The position numbers were made by a program, and so were the translations under genes. Shown here piece after piece: positions 34,273 through 43,373 of a DNA stretch of 64,000 bases (position 1 is its first letter; every line of letters starts with the position of its first letter). Below the pieces are notes generated by a model that saw only the letters and a list, made by a program, of their open reading frames with translations, did not search any database and was not told the DNA's origin. This stretch comes from Cohnella abietis (GTDB lineage Bacteria > Bacillota > Bacilli > Paenibacillales > Paenibacillaceae): positions 4,376,001 through 4,440,000 of the forward strand of contig NZ_AP019400.1 in NCBI RefSeq assembly GCF_004295585.1, given 5' to 3'.

Positions 34273-35106
34273 TTATTGCTTCGTTTTCTTACTTATTGTA
34301 CCATCTTGAGTATTGTGGAGGAAATTCGTTTTCGATAACCGCATCTCTTGGAGCGCCTTTCCTTCCCAGCTATAAGTCAAAACCGTCTCTTCTCTTAATT
34401 GCTTGGGAAACCAATTTTTCGAATTTGCTGTCCAGTAGCATGTCGTCTTCACCTTTAACGTCGATAAAGCCGCCTCCAGCCGTTTGTTGGCCTTACCGAG
34501 TATTTTCTCAGCCCCCGTAGAATCGCCGCCCAGAAGGCCGCTCTCGCGCCTCAGAAGCGCAAATTCCTCCCTAAGCCCTTCAACTATCCGTTCCCTTGCC
34601 ACTGCATCGTCCAATTTGATTTGAAAATTGACGTTTTGTGACAAAATTGCCGGTTTAGCATAAGAAATTACAGCGGTTTTACCGCTCAAAGATTTTAGTA
34701 GCTGTAATGGCTGGTAAGCTGTCATGTTTTCGGTAGTTGCGGAGGAGGACTCGGCGTAAGGAGCAGCATTCTTAATGGTACTGGGCGAATTATTGGAGGC
34801 GTTATTAGGTGCAGGGTTTGACTCACTGTTAGAAGCAATATTGGATGCTTTCCAGCTGAGCTTCAAATTTCCATGGGAAGTCACTTCCCCTTCATAGGCT
34901 GCTTTTTTTCCGACAAAGCCTGCCGGATCCACAACGGAAATTTCTCCATCGATGCTATAATTTTCACTTCCCGATAAAGCGGATGCTGACAAAGCAAATG
35001 CTTCCTCCGCTGACATTGATTTTGTTGAAGCTGTACATCCTTGCAAGAAGATCACTAGCAACATGACTCCGCCAAATAAACTACGCAAGCTATTCTCATT
35101 CCGCAC
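34273..35106 (-). CDS. Predicted lipoprotein of unknown function
   Basis: I do not recognise a family. The 277-residue product has a signal with a lipobox (LRSLFGGVMLLVIFLQGC, Cys at about 24), so it is probably anchored outside the membrane. Low-complexity Asn/Ser/Ala stretches (residues about 90-130) follow, then a Lys/Arg/Glu-rich helical segment ending in KKTKQ. The GTG at 35106 behind GGGGTGG places the signal peptide properly; the frame is also open upstream. The ordered part (SYSIDGEISVVDPAGFVGKKAAYEGEV pattern) suggests a beta-rich fold like YhfM or LppX-type lipoproteins, but this is only an impression. Confidence 0.7.
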   Translation of the reverse strand: MRNENSLRSLFGGVMLLVIFLQGCTASTKSMSAEEAFALSASALSGSENYSIDGEISVVDPAGFVGKKAAYEGEVTSHGNLKLSWKASNIASNSESNPAPNNASNNSPSTIKNAAPYAESSSATTENMTAYQPLQLLKSLSGKTAVISYAKPAILSQNVNFQIKLDDAVARERIVEGLREEFALLRRESGLLGGDSTGAEKILGKANKRLEAALSTLKVKTTCYWTANSKNWFPKQLREETVLTYSWEGKALQEMRLSKTNFLHNTQDGTISKKTKQ

Positions 35107-35964
35107 ATTACCACCCCTTTTGTCCGTATCGTCTCCCTTTTCTCCGTCTATATGCACAAACAAACGAAAAGCCCCTCTCAGAAGCTAAATCTTCCTTCAA
35201 ACAGACCTCTCCCAGGTCCGTTACTCGAAATATTCGTACACCTCCCTACAATCGTGCCTCCTCGCAGTCGCGTTACTCGAAATCTTCGAACATCTCCCTT
35301 CAAACAGGCCTTCTCCCAGGTCCATTGCTCGAAATTTTCGTACACCTCCCTACAATCGTGCCTCCTCGCAGTCGCGTTACTCGAAATTTTCGTACACCTC
35401 CCATCAAACTGGCCCTCTCCCAGGTCCGTTACTCGAAAATTTCGTATACCTGCCTACAATCCTGCCTCCTCGCAGTCACGTTACTCGAAATTTTCGTACA
35501 CCTCCCATCAAACTGGCCTTCTCCCAGGTCCGTTACTCGAAAATTCCGAACACCTCCCTACAATCGTGCCTCCTCGCAGTCGCGTTACTCGAAATTTTCG
35601 AGCATCTCCCTTCAAACAGACCTCTCCCAGGTCCGTTACTCGAATTTTTCGTACACCTCCCTACAATCGTGCCTCCTCGCAGTCGCGTTACTCGATATTT
35701 TCGTACATCTCTCTTCATACAAGCCTTCTCCCAGGTCCGTTACTAGTAATTTTCGAACACCTTTTACAATCCTGCCTCCTCGCAGTCGCGTTACTCGAAA
35801 TTTTCGTTCACCTCCCATCAAACTGCCCCTCTCTCAGGCTTTCACTTACCGCAATCGATAAACATGGCGCTAGACTGCCCCATTTTCTAATTGAAAAACA
35901 CAAAAAGCTCACCCAAAGTCTGACGACTTCAAGCAAGCTCCCGTTTTTACCCGTTAGTACCCGT
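35107..35964. other. Noncoding interval holding the second array
   Basis: No gene is supported between the lipoprotein start and the GGDEF gene. Long open frames on the + strand arise because tandem repeats lack stops. They change composition at every repeat, use TCG/CCT-heavy codons and have no ribosome site. Confidence 0.7.
35190..35840. repeat. Tandem array, about 12 half-units (51-52 bp) in a 104-bp higher-order repeat
   Basis: GTTACTCG (or a variant) starts at 35220, 35272, 35324, 35376, 35428, 35480, 35532, 35584, 35635, 35687, 35739 and 35790. Steps are 52 bp except two of 51. Each unit has a conserved stretch CGTTACTCGAAATTTTCGTA then CACCTCCC, followed by one of two alternating ~24-bp parts: one with CAATCGTGCCTCCTCGCAGT, the other with CAAACTGGCCTTCTCCCAGG. 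CGAAATTTTCG is a short palindrome. The repeats make a 104-bp AB unit about six times. Confidence 0.93.
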
Positions 35965-37944
35965 TTATCCAACTACAATACAATTTCGTCCATGATGCTT
36001 AGCTTCGTACAACGCCATGTCCGCTTTGTAGAACAATGACTCTACACTGACCCTGTCATCAATTACTCGCCATTCTGAAATACCGCAGGAAACTGTAACC
36101 TTAGGATTAGTTTCTGTTTCAACCCGATACCGAATCCTTTCCGCGACTCTTTCAGTTTGATCAAGATTAAGCAATGGCAAGTAAATCGCCAGCTCTTCTC
36201 CACCCCAACGTGCGGCAATATCACTATCCCGAATCGACGTGCGAATAATTCCACTTACTTGAATGAGGATGTCATCCCCAACCTGGTGACCAAAAGTATC
36301 ATTAATTTTTTTGAAATGATCAATGTCAACTACAATAAGCGACCCGGAGCTGTCCTTAACCTGTTTTCTGCGAATTCTCTCGTTCAAGTAATGGCGTGCA
36401 TACAGACCAGTTAGATTATCGGTAATGACCATTCTCCTAACTTCAGCATGAAGCGTTGCATTAGACATAGCGAGCCCAAGGTGCGCTGATAGCACCTGAA
36501 GCAGCTTGTAATTGTCATAGGAGTAATGATTAGCCTCGGCCTTCGTAATTAACACAGCCCCAATTACCTCACCATTAAGCAGCAATGGTGACGCTAAAAG
36601 TGAGCGAGAGTTCGTAATGTCCATCAGCTTAGAAGATACAGGAGTAGCTGAGCAGTAATCTGATAAAATAATCGGTTCCTTCGTAGACCACATGACGCCG
36701 CAGAAACCATATTCGTATGGATAGGTTTCTCCAATCATCTCTTCCACGTTAGACGACATGACAACAAATTCATGTGACGTGGAATCAACCTGAAGGATAC
36801 AGCAATAATCGGACTTAAATATATTCAACAATTCCGCAGAAGCAAACTGCATCGTATCCGACAGCTTTAAGCTACTATTAAGCCTCTGAGTCAACTCGTT
36901 AATAAGGCGTAACTCACCGACTAGAATATTCGCTTGCTCGTGAAGCTTCGCCTTCTCAAAAGCAGCTCCAGCAGCTCCAGCTAACATCGTCAAGAAACTG
37001 ATGTCCGCATCATCGAATACATGCTCCGGCAAATCCAACCGTAGCACTCCGTAAACACCCTGCTTCCCTGATAGCGGAAGCGCAAGCTGATGTCGCCCAA
37101 CAGATCGTTCCTCGCGAATTTGTCCGTCTACAAACGCAGACTTACATAGATCCATGTCATTCAGATGGAAGGCCAACGGCTTAACTTTCTCATTCGGACT
37201 GTTGTAATCCTGAGACAAAAACAAGTCCGCCTTACATATTGGGTAGAGCTTTTCAAGGCTATCAAGCACCTCGGACAACACATTCTCAACATCGATATGA
37301 TCATTCAGCCTACGCATTACATCAAACAAAATATCTCTACGGCTCTCTTCTTTCTTCGAGAGCTTCTGATCTCTTAGTAGACCACCAACGAAGAGGTTTT
37401 CAAAATGTCGATACATACAGCTACGTATATGTAACGCAGCAGCCTGTAGCAACTTAAGATCTCCAGCTTGAGCTGTCCCCGCCGGAAGCAGACATGCGAC
37501 GATAGCGCATGGAAATCCCGCAGTACGCGTAAAAATAGGAACAGCAATCGAATCAAACGCTTTAAATCTAGGATGATGGTGCTCCTCAGCACGCATTAAT
37601 GTAGGACGACAAGTTTCAAGAGCCGTGTTAGCGGCATTAGGACCTATAATCTCTCTATTCCATGAAACAGGAAGTGACTCATTGTCTTCTACTAATCCGT
37701 CGAGTGATATACTCGTTCCATCTGGATGAAGCAATATTAATTGGCCGTCTAACCAAGGAAATCCATCTGCTTCCTCTTGCCAATCTGCGAAGCTACTTAC
37801 CAGTAAAGCATGGATGTACGGGAGGTCCGCTTCTGTAAAGTCCTGCTTCTGCAGCCAATGAGGCAACTGCTGGCGGGTGCGGGATGGATTCTTGATATCC
37901 TCCAGTAATTCCTGGTGCTGCTGCGTTTTTCTCTTATTGACCAT
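35965..37944 (-). CDS. GAF-GAF-GGDEF diguanylate cyclase
   Basis: A predicted c-di-GMP synthase with sensory domains; 659 residues, no membrane segment, so cytosolic. Two GAF domains (about 200-330 and 345-490) precede a GGDEF domain (about 500-659) with the active motif GGEEL (581-585). The inhibitory RxxD (RDSD) sits five residues before it. LTGLYARHYLNERIRRK and DIDHFKKINDTFGHQVGDDIL are also present. The start at 37944 follows GGAGGTG. The N-terminal ~190 residues match no family I know. Ligands of the GAF domains cannot be inferred. Confidence 0.93.
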   Translation of the reverse strand: MVNKRKTQQHQELLEDIKNPSRTRQQLPHWLQKQDFTEADLPYIHALLVSSFADWQEEADGFPWLDGQLILLHPDGTSISLDGLVEDNESLPVSWNREIIGPNAANTALETCRPTLMRAEEHHHPRFKAFDSIAVPIFTRTAGFPCAIVACLLPAGTAQAGDLKLLQAAALHIRSCMYRHFENLFVGGLLRDQKLSKKEESRRDILFDVMRRLNDHIDVENVLSEVLDSLEKLYPICKADLFLSQDYNSPNEKVKPLAFHLNDMDLCKSAFVDGQIREERSVGRHQLALPLSGKQGVYGVLRLDLPEHVFDDADISFLTMLAGAAGAAFEKAKLHEQANILVGELRLINELTQRLNSSLKLSDTMQFASAELLNIFKSDYCCILQVDSTSHEFVVMSSNVEEMIGETYPYEYGFCGVMWSTKEPIILSDYCSATPVSSKLMDITNSRSLLASPLLLNGEVIGAVLITKAEANHYSYDNYKLLQVLSAHLGLAMSNATLHAEVRRMVITDNLTGLYARHYLNERIRRKQVKDSSGSLIVVDIDHFKKINDTFGHQVGDDILIQVSGIIRTSIRDSDIAARWGGEELAIYLPLLNLDQTERVAERIRYRVETETNPKVTVSCGISEWRVIDDRVSVESLFYKADMALYEAKHHGRNCIVVG

Positions 37945-38076
37945 GCCCGACACCTCCGCCCCCGATGTCCTCTCTTTCTTTAACTATACAATGAAACAGT
38001 GAATTTTGCACTAGGTTCTAATAAGTCCATAGGCTTATAACCTTATTTTTTCAAAAATAAAATAAGAGCTCTACTC

Positions 38077-38105
38077 TTGACATTTGTGTACAGTTTCATA
38101 TAATA
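38077..38105 (+). promoter_or_regulatory. Sigma-A promoter of rpsD
   Basis: TTGACA (38077-38082), 17-bp spacer, ATAATA (38100-38105). Confidence 0.85.
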
Positions 38106-38106
38106 T

Positions 38107-38268
38107 AACTTGTTGAATACTGGGCTTAGCTCTTGTGACACCCTCTCGGACAAACCACCAGTCGGCTGCGGCTGAACATCCCTCTGGAACCGATTAATCG
38201 GTTATGGTGAAATCCGCGCAACGAAACCCATTTTCAAAACTTTATTTTGAAAAAGGAGTTTTTCAATC
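38107..38268 (+). promoter_or_regulatory. Long rpsD 5' leader, probable S4 autoregulatory element
   Basis: About 160 nt separate the promoter from the rpsD start. The leader has several short inverted repeats (CCGATTAATCGG at 38189-38200, CAGTCGGCTGCGGCTG). Ribosomal protein S4 of Bacillus represses its own mRNA through a leader structure; this leader is the right size and place, but I cannot verify the fold. AAGGAG occurs 12 bases before the ATG. Confidence 0.5.
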
Positions 38269-38868
38269 ATGTCAAGATATACAGGTCCTAAGTTCAAGTT
38301 AAGTCGCCGTCTTGGAGTTTCTCTAAGCGGGTCGGGCAAAGAATTAAAGCGTGCTTTCCCTCCAGGTCAGCATGGCGCTAACCAACGCCGCAAAATCAGC
38401 GGTTACGGTATGCAACTACAAGAAAAACAAAAATTGCGTCACATGTATGGTTTGAACGAGAAGCAATTCCGCAACTTGTTCGATCGTGCATCCAAGCAAC
38501 AAGGTATCGCGGGCGAGAACTTCCTGTTCCTGCTTGAGAGCCGTCTCGACAACCTCGTTTATCGTCTTGGATGGGCTAACTCCCGTTACGGTTCCCGCCA
38601 ATTGGTTTCTCACGGTCACGTGACTGTCAATGGCAAGAAAGTCGACATCGCTTCCTACCTTGTACAAGTTGGCGACATCATCGGTCTTCGTGAGCGTAGC
38701 CGCTCCCTGAAGTCGATCAAAGAAGCTTCAGAAGGCCGTCATCACTTGCCGGGCTACGTTGAATTCGATGCTAACGCAATGGAAGGTAAGTATGTTCGTC
38801 TTCCAGATCGTGGCGAGTTAACTCAAGACGTTGACGTTAAACAAATCGTTGAGTTTTACAGCCGTTAA
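38269..38868 (+). CDS. rpsD: 30S ribosomal protein S4
   Basis: An assembly-initiating protein of the small subunit and, in Bacillus, an autorepressor. The 199 residues begin MSRYTGPKFKLSRRLGVSL and contain the S4 RNA-binding domain (LESRLDNLVYRLGWANSRYGSRQLVSHGHVTVNGKKV, about 87-123). As in B. subtilis it stands alone with its own promoter and long leader, away from the main ribosomal operons. It ends at a strong terminator. Confidence 0.98.
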   Translation: MSRYTGPKFKLSRRLGVSLSGSGKELKRAFPPGQHGANQRRKISGYGMQLQEKQKLRHMYGLNEKQFRNLFDRASKQQGIAGENFLFLLESRLDNLVYRLGWANSRYGSRQLVSHGHVTVNGKKVDIASYLVQVGDIIGLRERSRSLKSIKEASEGRHHLPGYVEFDANAMEGKYVRLPDRGELTQDVDVKQIVEFYSR

Positions 38869-38884
38869 TTTTAACGGAAAACAG

Positions 38885-38918
38885 ACCACTCCAGCTCTAA
38901 GCTGGGGTGGTTTTTTTG
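38885..38918 (+). terminator. Terminator of rpsD
   Basis: ACCACTCCAGC-TCTAA-GCTGGGGTGGT followed by TTTTTTT. Confidence 0.95.
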
Positions 38919-38997
38919 TGTTATTCAGAATGTATAAGTTTCGCTATCTAAAAGGCAGCGATAGCTGTTTATGCATGATTTTTTTCTTCATTCCCCA

Positions 38998-39026
38998 TTG
39001 ACAATGATAATGAGAATTAATATCAT
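38998..39026 (+). promoter_or_regulatory. Fur-box-containing promoter of the iron-linked cluster
   Basis: TTGACA (38998-39003), 17-bp spacer, TATCAT (39021-39026). The spacer and -10 overlap TGAGAATTAATATCA (39011-39025), matching the 7-1-7 Fur box TGATAATTATTATCA at 13 of 15 positions, with a second overlapping GACAATGATAATGA. Repression by Fur-iron is expected. Confidence 0.75.
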
Positions 39027-39066
39027 CAAAGACAGAAATCAAATTTTCCACGAAAGCTGGTCCGGC

Positions 39067-39291
39067 ATGAGGAAAATTAAATATTGCTGCAGAAATTTTA
39101 AGCACGGGTCCAAAGACGTTTACAAAACGCTAAAGGCCGAGTTTCCAGATATGAAGCAAAAGAAAAAAGATTGCCTAGGCGAATGCAAGCTTTGCACTAA
39201 GCAATGTATGGTCTTAATAGGTAAAACAGACATCATTCTGGCCCCCTCCCCTCAAATTCTTTACGAAAAAATAAAACACCGGATAGGATGA
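39067..39291 (+). CDS. Small cysteine-rich protein, DUF1450-like
   Basis: A 74-residue basic protein, MRKIKYCCRNFKHGSKDVYK..., with CLGECKLCTKQC in its centre, the layout of the YuzB/DUF1450 family (two cysteine clusters, thioredoxin-like fold, unknown function). A longer start at 38971 exists, but it would place the promoter inside the coding region, so the ATG at 39067 is used. No strong Shine-Dalgarno is visible before it. It lies 62 bp upstream of ferritin, downstream of a Fur-box promoter, so a role in iron or metal-sulfur handling is plausible but unproved. Confidence 0.7.
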   Translation: MRKIKYCCRNFKHGSKDVYKTLKAEFPDMKQKKKDCLGECKLCTKQCMVLIGKTDIILAPSPQILYEKIKHRIG

Positions 39292-39353
39292 CCCGTTTAT
39301 TTGTGTTACAATTTGGGTATATTCTAGTGATCACCAAGGGAGTGAATAGCCAC

Positions 39354-39860
39354 ATGTTAAATGAATCTCTAAGTAAATCCTTAAATGATCAACTCAATTT
39401 CGAGCTCTATTCTGCTCATGTTTATTTGGCTATTGCTGCGTATTGTTCAGGTGAGAGCCTGGATGGATTCGCTAACTTCTTTATGGTTCAAGCAGAAGAA
39501 GAGAAATTTCATGCTATGAAAATTTACAAATTTCTAAACGATCGTGGCCAGCGCGTCACAATGGCGGGAATGGATACGCCGAATAACGAGTATTCTTCCA
39601 TCTTAGATGCCTTTGAGCACGCGTATGAGCATGAGATAGAGGTTACACGCCGGATCTATCACCTATCTGATCTAGCACTGAATGACCGGGAGCATGCTAC
39701 AATGCAGTTTTTAAAATGGTTTGTTGATGAGCAAGTTGAAGAAGAAGCTATGTTCGATAGCATCATCAACAAGCTTAAACGTATTGACAAGGATAGCAAC
39801 GCCTTCTTCATGATGGATGCGGAATTCGCTCTGCGCAGCTTCACCCCCCCTGCTCTATAA
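39354..39860 (+). CDS. ftnA: Bacterial non-haem ferritin
   Basis: A 24-subunit cage that oxidises and stores iron. The 168-residue protein is a four-helix bundle. All ferroxidase positions match E. coli FtnA numbering: Glu17, Glu50, His53, Glu94, Gln127 and Glu130 (LNFELYSAHVYL, AEEEKFHAMK, YEHEIEVTRR, VDEQVEE). AGGGAGTG precedes the ATG at 39354. It follows a Fur-box promoter and a DUF1450-like gene and ends at a terminator. If the Fur promoter also drives ftnA, it would be induced at low iron, which is unusual for a store protein; a separate promoter at about 39296-39325 cannot be excluded. Confidence 0.95.
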   Translation: MLNESLSKSLNDQLNFELYSAHVYLAIAAYCSGESLDGFANFFMVQAEEEKFHAMKIYKFLNDRGQRVTMAGMDTPNNEYSSILDAFEHAYEHEIEVTRRIYHLSDLALNDREHATMQFLKWFVDEQVEEEAMFDSIINKLKRIDKDSNAFFMMDAEFALRSFTPPAL

Positions 39861-39892
39861 GAGATGAGCTCGCGGATTTCTATACCTTTTAT

Positions 39893-39938
39893 TAATGGCT
39901 GGGCAGACAAAGTCTGCATCCAGCCATTTTTGTGTGTT
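39893..39938 (+). terminator. Terminator of the ferritin cluster
   Basis: AATGGCTGG-GCAGACAAAGTCTGCAT-CCAGCCATT followed by TTTGTGTG. Confidence 0.85.
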
Positions 39939-40137
39939 TTTAATAAAAAATCATATTAAAAGCATACTTTTTTTACATCTTAGAATGAGATTTACAAATT
40001 TTATATAACATATTTTTTAACGATGCTCTATCGAAAAAATCCATATCTACCAATAATGATATCGCTTTCATGATCTTATAAATATTTAGCTTGGCTATAG
40101 TCCTCCTATTGAGAGGAAGTCAGACAATGGGTAAATG

Positions 40138-40146
40138 TGCTATAAT
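40138..40146 (+). promoter_or_regulatory. Extended -10 promoter of the class A PBP gene
   Basis: TGC-TATAAT (40138-40146) is a TGn-extended -10. No good -35 lies at 17 bp. The TSS would lie about 20 bases before the ribosome site. Confidence 0.6.
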
Positions 40147-40175
40147 AGTTCTGTTTGTTGAAGGAGGCTTTCTTA

Positions 40176-43100
40176 ATGACGAATACTAAACAACCCCCTT
40201 CCGAGCCAAAGCCTAAAGGCGAAGGCTTCAAGACAGCGGGGAAGATTGCAGGTTTCACCGTACTCTGGCTCATCTTGTTCGGATTGCTTGCCGGACTTGT
40301 AGGCGTAGGTGCGGTAACTGGATACATTGCTTCATTAGTACACGATGATCCGATACGTAGCCAAAAATTAATTGAACAGAAAATCAATGAAAATGCAATT
40401 ACAGGTTTTGTCTATTTTAATGACAATACTCCTATCGGGCAATTACGCACTGAAGAAGATCGCCGCCCAGTTACATATGACCAAATCCCATCTATTATTA
40501 TCGATGCTGTTGTCTCAATAGAAGATAAAAACTTCGAAACGCATAACGGTGTCGATACGAATGGCTTATTACGCGCAGTTAAGCAGCAATTGCTGAACGA
40601 AAGCGTACAAACCGGAGGTAGTACGATTACCCAACAGCTGGCACGGCGCGTGTTCTTGAATTTGGATCAAACATCCAGTCGTAAAGCCAAAGAAATATTC
40701 TTGTCACTTAGGCTCGAACAATTTCTAAGCAAACCGCAAATTATTACGGCCTACTTAAATAAAGTTCCTTATGGCAACGGTTCATCCGGATATCAGTTGT
40801 TCGGTATTAAGGCTGCTGCCAAAGGTATATTCGGCATTGATAAATTAGAAAAACTAAACATCGCCCAAGCTGCTTATTTAGCAGGGGTACCTCAATTGCC
40901 ATCATTATATTCCGCCTTTAACGGTAAAGGCGATTTTAACGAGAAAAACTTCAAGCGTGCGGTTAACAGGCAGAAGCTAGTTCTTAATCGTATGCTGGAG
41001 GAAAAAAAGATCACTAAGACAGAGCTTGATGAAGCGCTAGCGTTCGATCTATATGCTTCCCTGGCCAAGCCTAGTGAGAAAGCCTACAATACCTATCCGT
41101 ACCTAATGCTTGAAGTAGAACGTCAAGCAGCTGAAATATTGGTGCTTCAGCAGAACCCTGAGCTTACTCCTGCAGATTTGAAAAAGAAGGCAAACAACGC
41201 CCTTATCGAAGAGGCACGTGGTCAGTTACTGCGCAATGGGTATAAAGTAAAGACTACCATTGATAAAAAGGTGTACAACCTTATGCATAAGGTTGCTGAG
41301 AATCCGGATAACTTTGCTCCTGACCATCCCGTTAAAGGTGTCGAACAAATATCAGCAGTTATGATCGATCAGAAAACTGGTGCTATATTGGGTATGATCG
41401 AAGGACGCGACTTTCATATCGAGCAGATGAACTTCGCAACTCAGATGGTTCGACAGCCCGGCTCTGCCATGAAGCCGATAGCTGCTTACTTGCCTGCTAT
41501 TGATAAGGGACTTATTCAGCCCGCAAGTGTTCTTGATGATTCACCTATCATTCTAAAGAACGGAAACAGCGGTTATCATATTCCGAAAAACTCTAATAAT
41601 CGTTACTCAGGTCTAGTAACCGCTCGTCAAGCGCTTAACAATTCTTACAACATTCCTGCTTTGAAAATTTTCTTAGATAAGGTGACCATTAAGGACTCAT
41701 GGGCATTTGCCCGTTCGCTCGGAATTACTACACTAGTTAAAGAGGATGATCAATCCCAAACAGGAGTAATCGGGGGATTAAAGTACGGGGTTTCTGTTGA
41801 AGAATTAACCAATGCCTATGCAGCCATCGCTAACAAGGGTGTATACAATGACTCCTACTTAATCGAGAGTATTCGTGATGCCGATAATAAAATAGTGTAC
41901 AAGCATGAGCCTGCTCCAAAACAAATCGTTTCCGAGCAATCGGCTTATCTCATGACCGACATGCTGCGCACAGTTGTTACGAATGGTACAGCAACATCCA
42001 TTATGTCACAATTCAAAAACTACAAAACCATCCCTGTAGTCGGTAAAACAGGAACAACTCAAAACTATAGTGATGTATGGTTTCAAGGATACACTCCCGA
42101 TATCACTTTAGGAGTATGGTCCGGGTATGAGAAGGTCATCCATACTCTATCCACTGATAGTCACAGTCGAGCTCGATCCATATGGGCTAAAATAATGAAC
42201 GAGGTTTCGGAAGCTAAGCCTGAGCTATTCCCAACTAAGACTTTTGAGAAGCCAGAAGGCATTGTATCTATGACCGTATCCAGTGTTAGCGGTAAGCTGC
42301 CAACCGAATTAACTAGGGCAGCTGGCAAGCTTGTGACCGATATCTTTAACCGTAAATTCATTCCGACTGCGGAAGATGATGCACTCGTCAGGGTTAAATA
42401 TATTTCTTACAATGGCGTAAACTATTTGCCACAGTCCGAAACACCTGAAGATTTCCTACGTGAATCTGTCATGGTCGTTCGCGAATCGCCGCTCGATAAG
42501 CTTATCGAGGAGCTTCAGGCGAAGCTTGCAAAAGTATCCGCTCAATCTCGTAAATCACTTTCCTACTATTTACCGAAGGATGCAGCCGAAAGCGCGCCTT
42601 CAAAAATCGATCCACGAGTCGATGATGGTGCTGCTCCGAGTCCTCCAGCTCATATTACGGTGGAATCGGTAGGCAACACGGCGCGGATTACCTTCTCGCC
42701 TTCTATGCAGACGGACGTTGTCGGGTACAGACTTTACGCTTCTGTCGATGGTGGTGTGTTCCAGAAGATTGAGGCTTCCGTACCAACTGGTGACGAAACA
42801 AAATTCACCAGCTCTATTGCATCAAACCATTCCTATGTGTATTACGTCACAGCAGTTGATGTTGCAGGCAACGAATCAGTGCCAAGCGAGAAAATTTCAA
42901 GCGACGGCGGGCAAGGCGGCGGAGATCCTCTTTTTCCTAATGGAGAAACTCCAGTAGACAATACTGATCCAGTAATTCCAAGTAACCCGGGTAACCCAGG
43001 AAACGTTAGCAAAAATCCTACGGCGCCAACTGGACTAAACGCTCAAGGAACAGAAATCGGCGTAACACTTTCTTGGAATTCAAATTCCAGCGGTGATGCT

Positions 43101-43286
43101 GTAACACAATATCAAGTGTGGTACAGCACTACTGAGCAGGGAAAATATAAGCTGTTAGGATCAACAGAATTAACAGCTTTCGAGTACATCGCTCCTATGT
43201 CAGCTGGATGGTATCGTATCGTTGCTATAAACGCTTCAGGAGAGTCACCCCCTACTAGTTCGGTAGAGGTGAAATCAAAAGCTTAG
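40176..43286 (+). CDS. Class A penicillin-binding protein (PBP1-type) with two C-terminal Fn3 domains
   Basis: A bifunctional glycosyltransferase/transpeptidase for peptidoglycan; 1036 residues. It has a cytosolic tail, one TM (about 23-48), and a GT51 domain (about 75-250) with catalytic Glu116 in SIEDKNFETH and GGSTITQQL (148-156). The transpeptidase domain has SAMK (Ser430, Lys433), SYN (490-492) and KTG (624-626). Then comes a linker and two fibronectin type III repeats (about 822-912 and 948-1036) joined by Pro/Gly-rich stretches. AAGGAGG is 8 bases before the ATG. It is monocistronic. Confidence 0.95.
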   Translation: MTNTKQPPSEPKPKGEGFKTAGKIAGFTVLWLILFGLLAGLVGVGAVTGYIASLVHDDPIRSQKLIEQKINENAITGFVYFNDNTPIGQLRTEEDRRPVTYDQIPSIIIDAVVSIEDKNFETHNGVDTNGLLRAVKQQLLNESVQTGGSTITQQLARRVFLNLDQTSSRKAKEIFLSLRLEQFLSKPQIITAYLNKVPYGNGSSGYQLFGIKAAAKGIFGIDKLEKLNIAQAAYLAGVPQLPSLYSAFNGKGDFNEKNFKRAVNRQKLVLNRMLEEKKITKTELDEALAFDLYASLAKPSEKAYNTYPYLMLEVERQAAEILVLQQNPELTPADLKKKANNALIEEARGQLLRNGYKVKTTIDKKVYNLMHKVAENPDNFAPDHPVKGVEQISAVMIDQKTGAILGMIEGRDFHIEQMNFATQMVRQPGSAMKPIAAYLPAIDKGLIQPASVLDDSPIILKNGNSGYHIPKNSNNRYSGLVTARQALNNSYNIPALKIFLDKVTIKDSWAFARSLGITTLVKEDDQSQTGVIGGLKYGVSVEELTNAYAAIANKGVYNDSYLIESIRDADNKIVYKHEPAPKQIVSEQSAYLMTDMLRTVVTNGTATSIMSQFKNYKTIPVVGKTGTTQNYSDVWFQGYTPDITLGVWSGYEKVIHTLSTDSHSRARSIWAKIMNEVSEAKPELFPTKTFEKPEGIVSMTVSSVSGKLPTELTRAAGKLVTDIFNRKFIPTAEDDALVRVKYISYNGVNYLPQSETPEDFLRESVMVVRESPLDKLIEELQAKLAKVSAQSRKSLSYYLPKDAAESAPSKIDPRVDDGAAPSPPAHITVESVGNTARITFSPSMQTDVVGYRLYASVDGGVFQKIEASVPTGDETKFTSSIASNHSYVYYVTAVDVAGNESVPSEKISSDGGQGGGDPLFPNGETPVDNTDPVIPSNPGNPGNVSKNPTAPTGLNAQGTEIGVTLSWNSNSSGDAVTQYQVWYSTTEQGKYKLLGSTELTAFEYIAPMSAGWYRIVAINASGESPPTSSVEVKSKA

Positions 43287-43314
43287 ATCGACTTTACCAG
43301 CTTCTGAATATACT

Positions 43315-43359
43315 AAAAAAAGTGATGCCTCAGGAAATTTCCTGAAGCATCACTTTTTT
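43315..43359. terminator. Bidirectional terminator between the PBP gene and acsA
   Basis: AAAAAAAGTGATGC...GCATCACTTTTTTT forms a long stem with CAGGAAATTTCCTG inside. Confidence 0.95.
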
Positions 43360-43373
43360 TGTACCGTTTCGTT

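Noticed and set aside
35190..35840. CRISPR-like pattern (28-bp repeat plus ~24-bp alternating parts)
   Set aside because: The partner parts are only two sequences that alternate, not unique spacers. No cas genes are present, and the array is explained as a 104-bp higher-order tandem repeat.
35152..36039. 295-codon open frame on the + strand
   Set aside because: It runs through tandem repeats that by chance lack stops. The same repeats are open in other frames, it has no ribosome site, and its 3' end runs antisense into the GGDEF gene.
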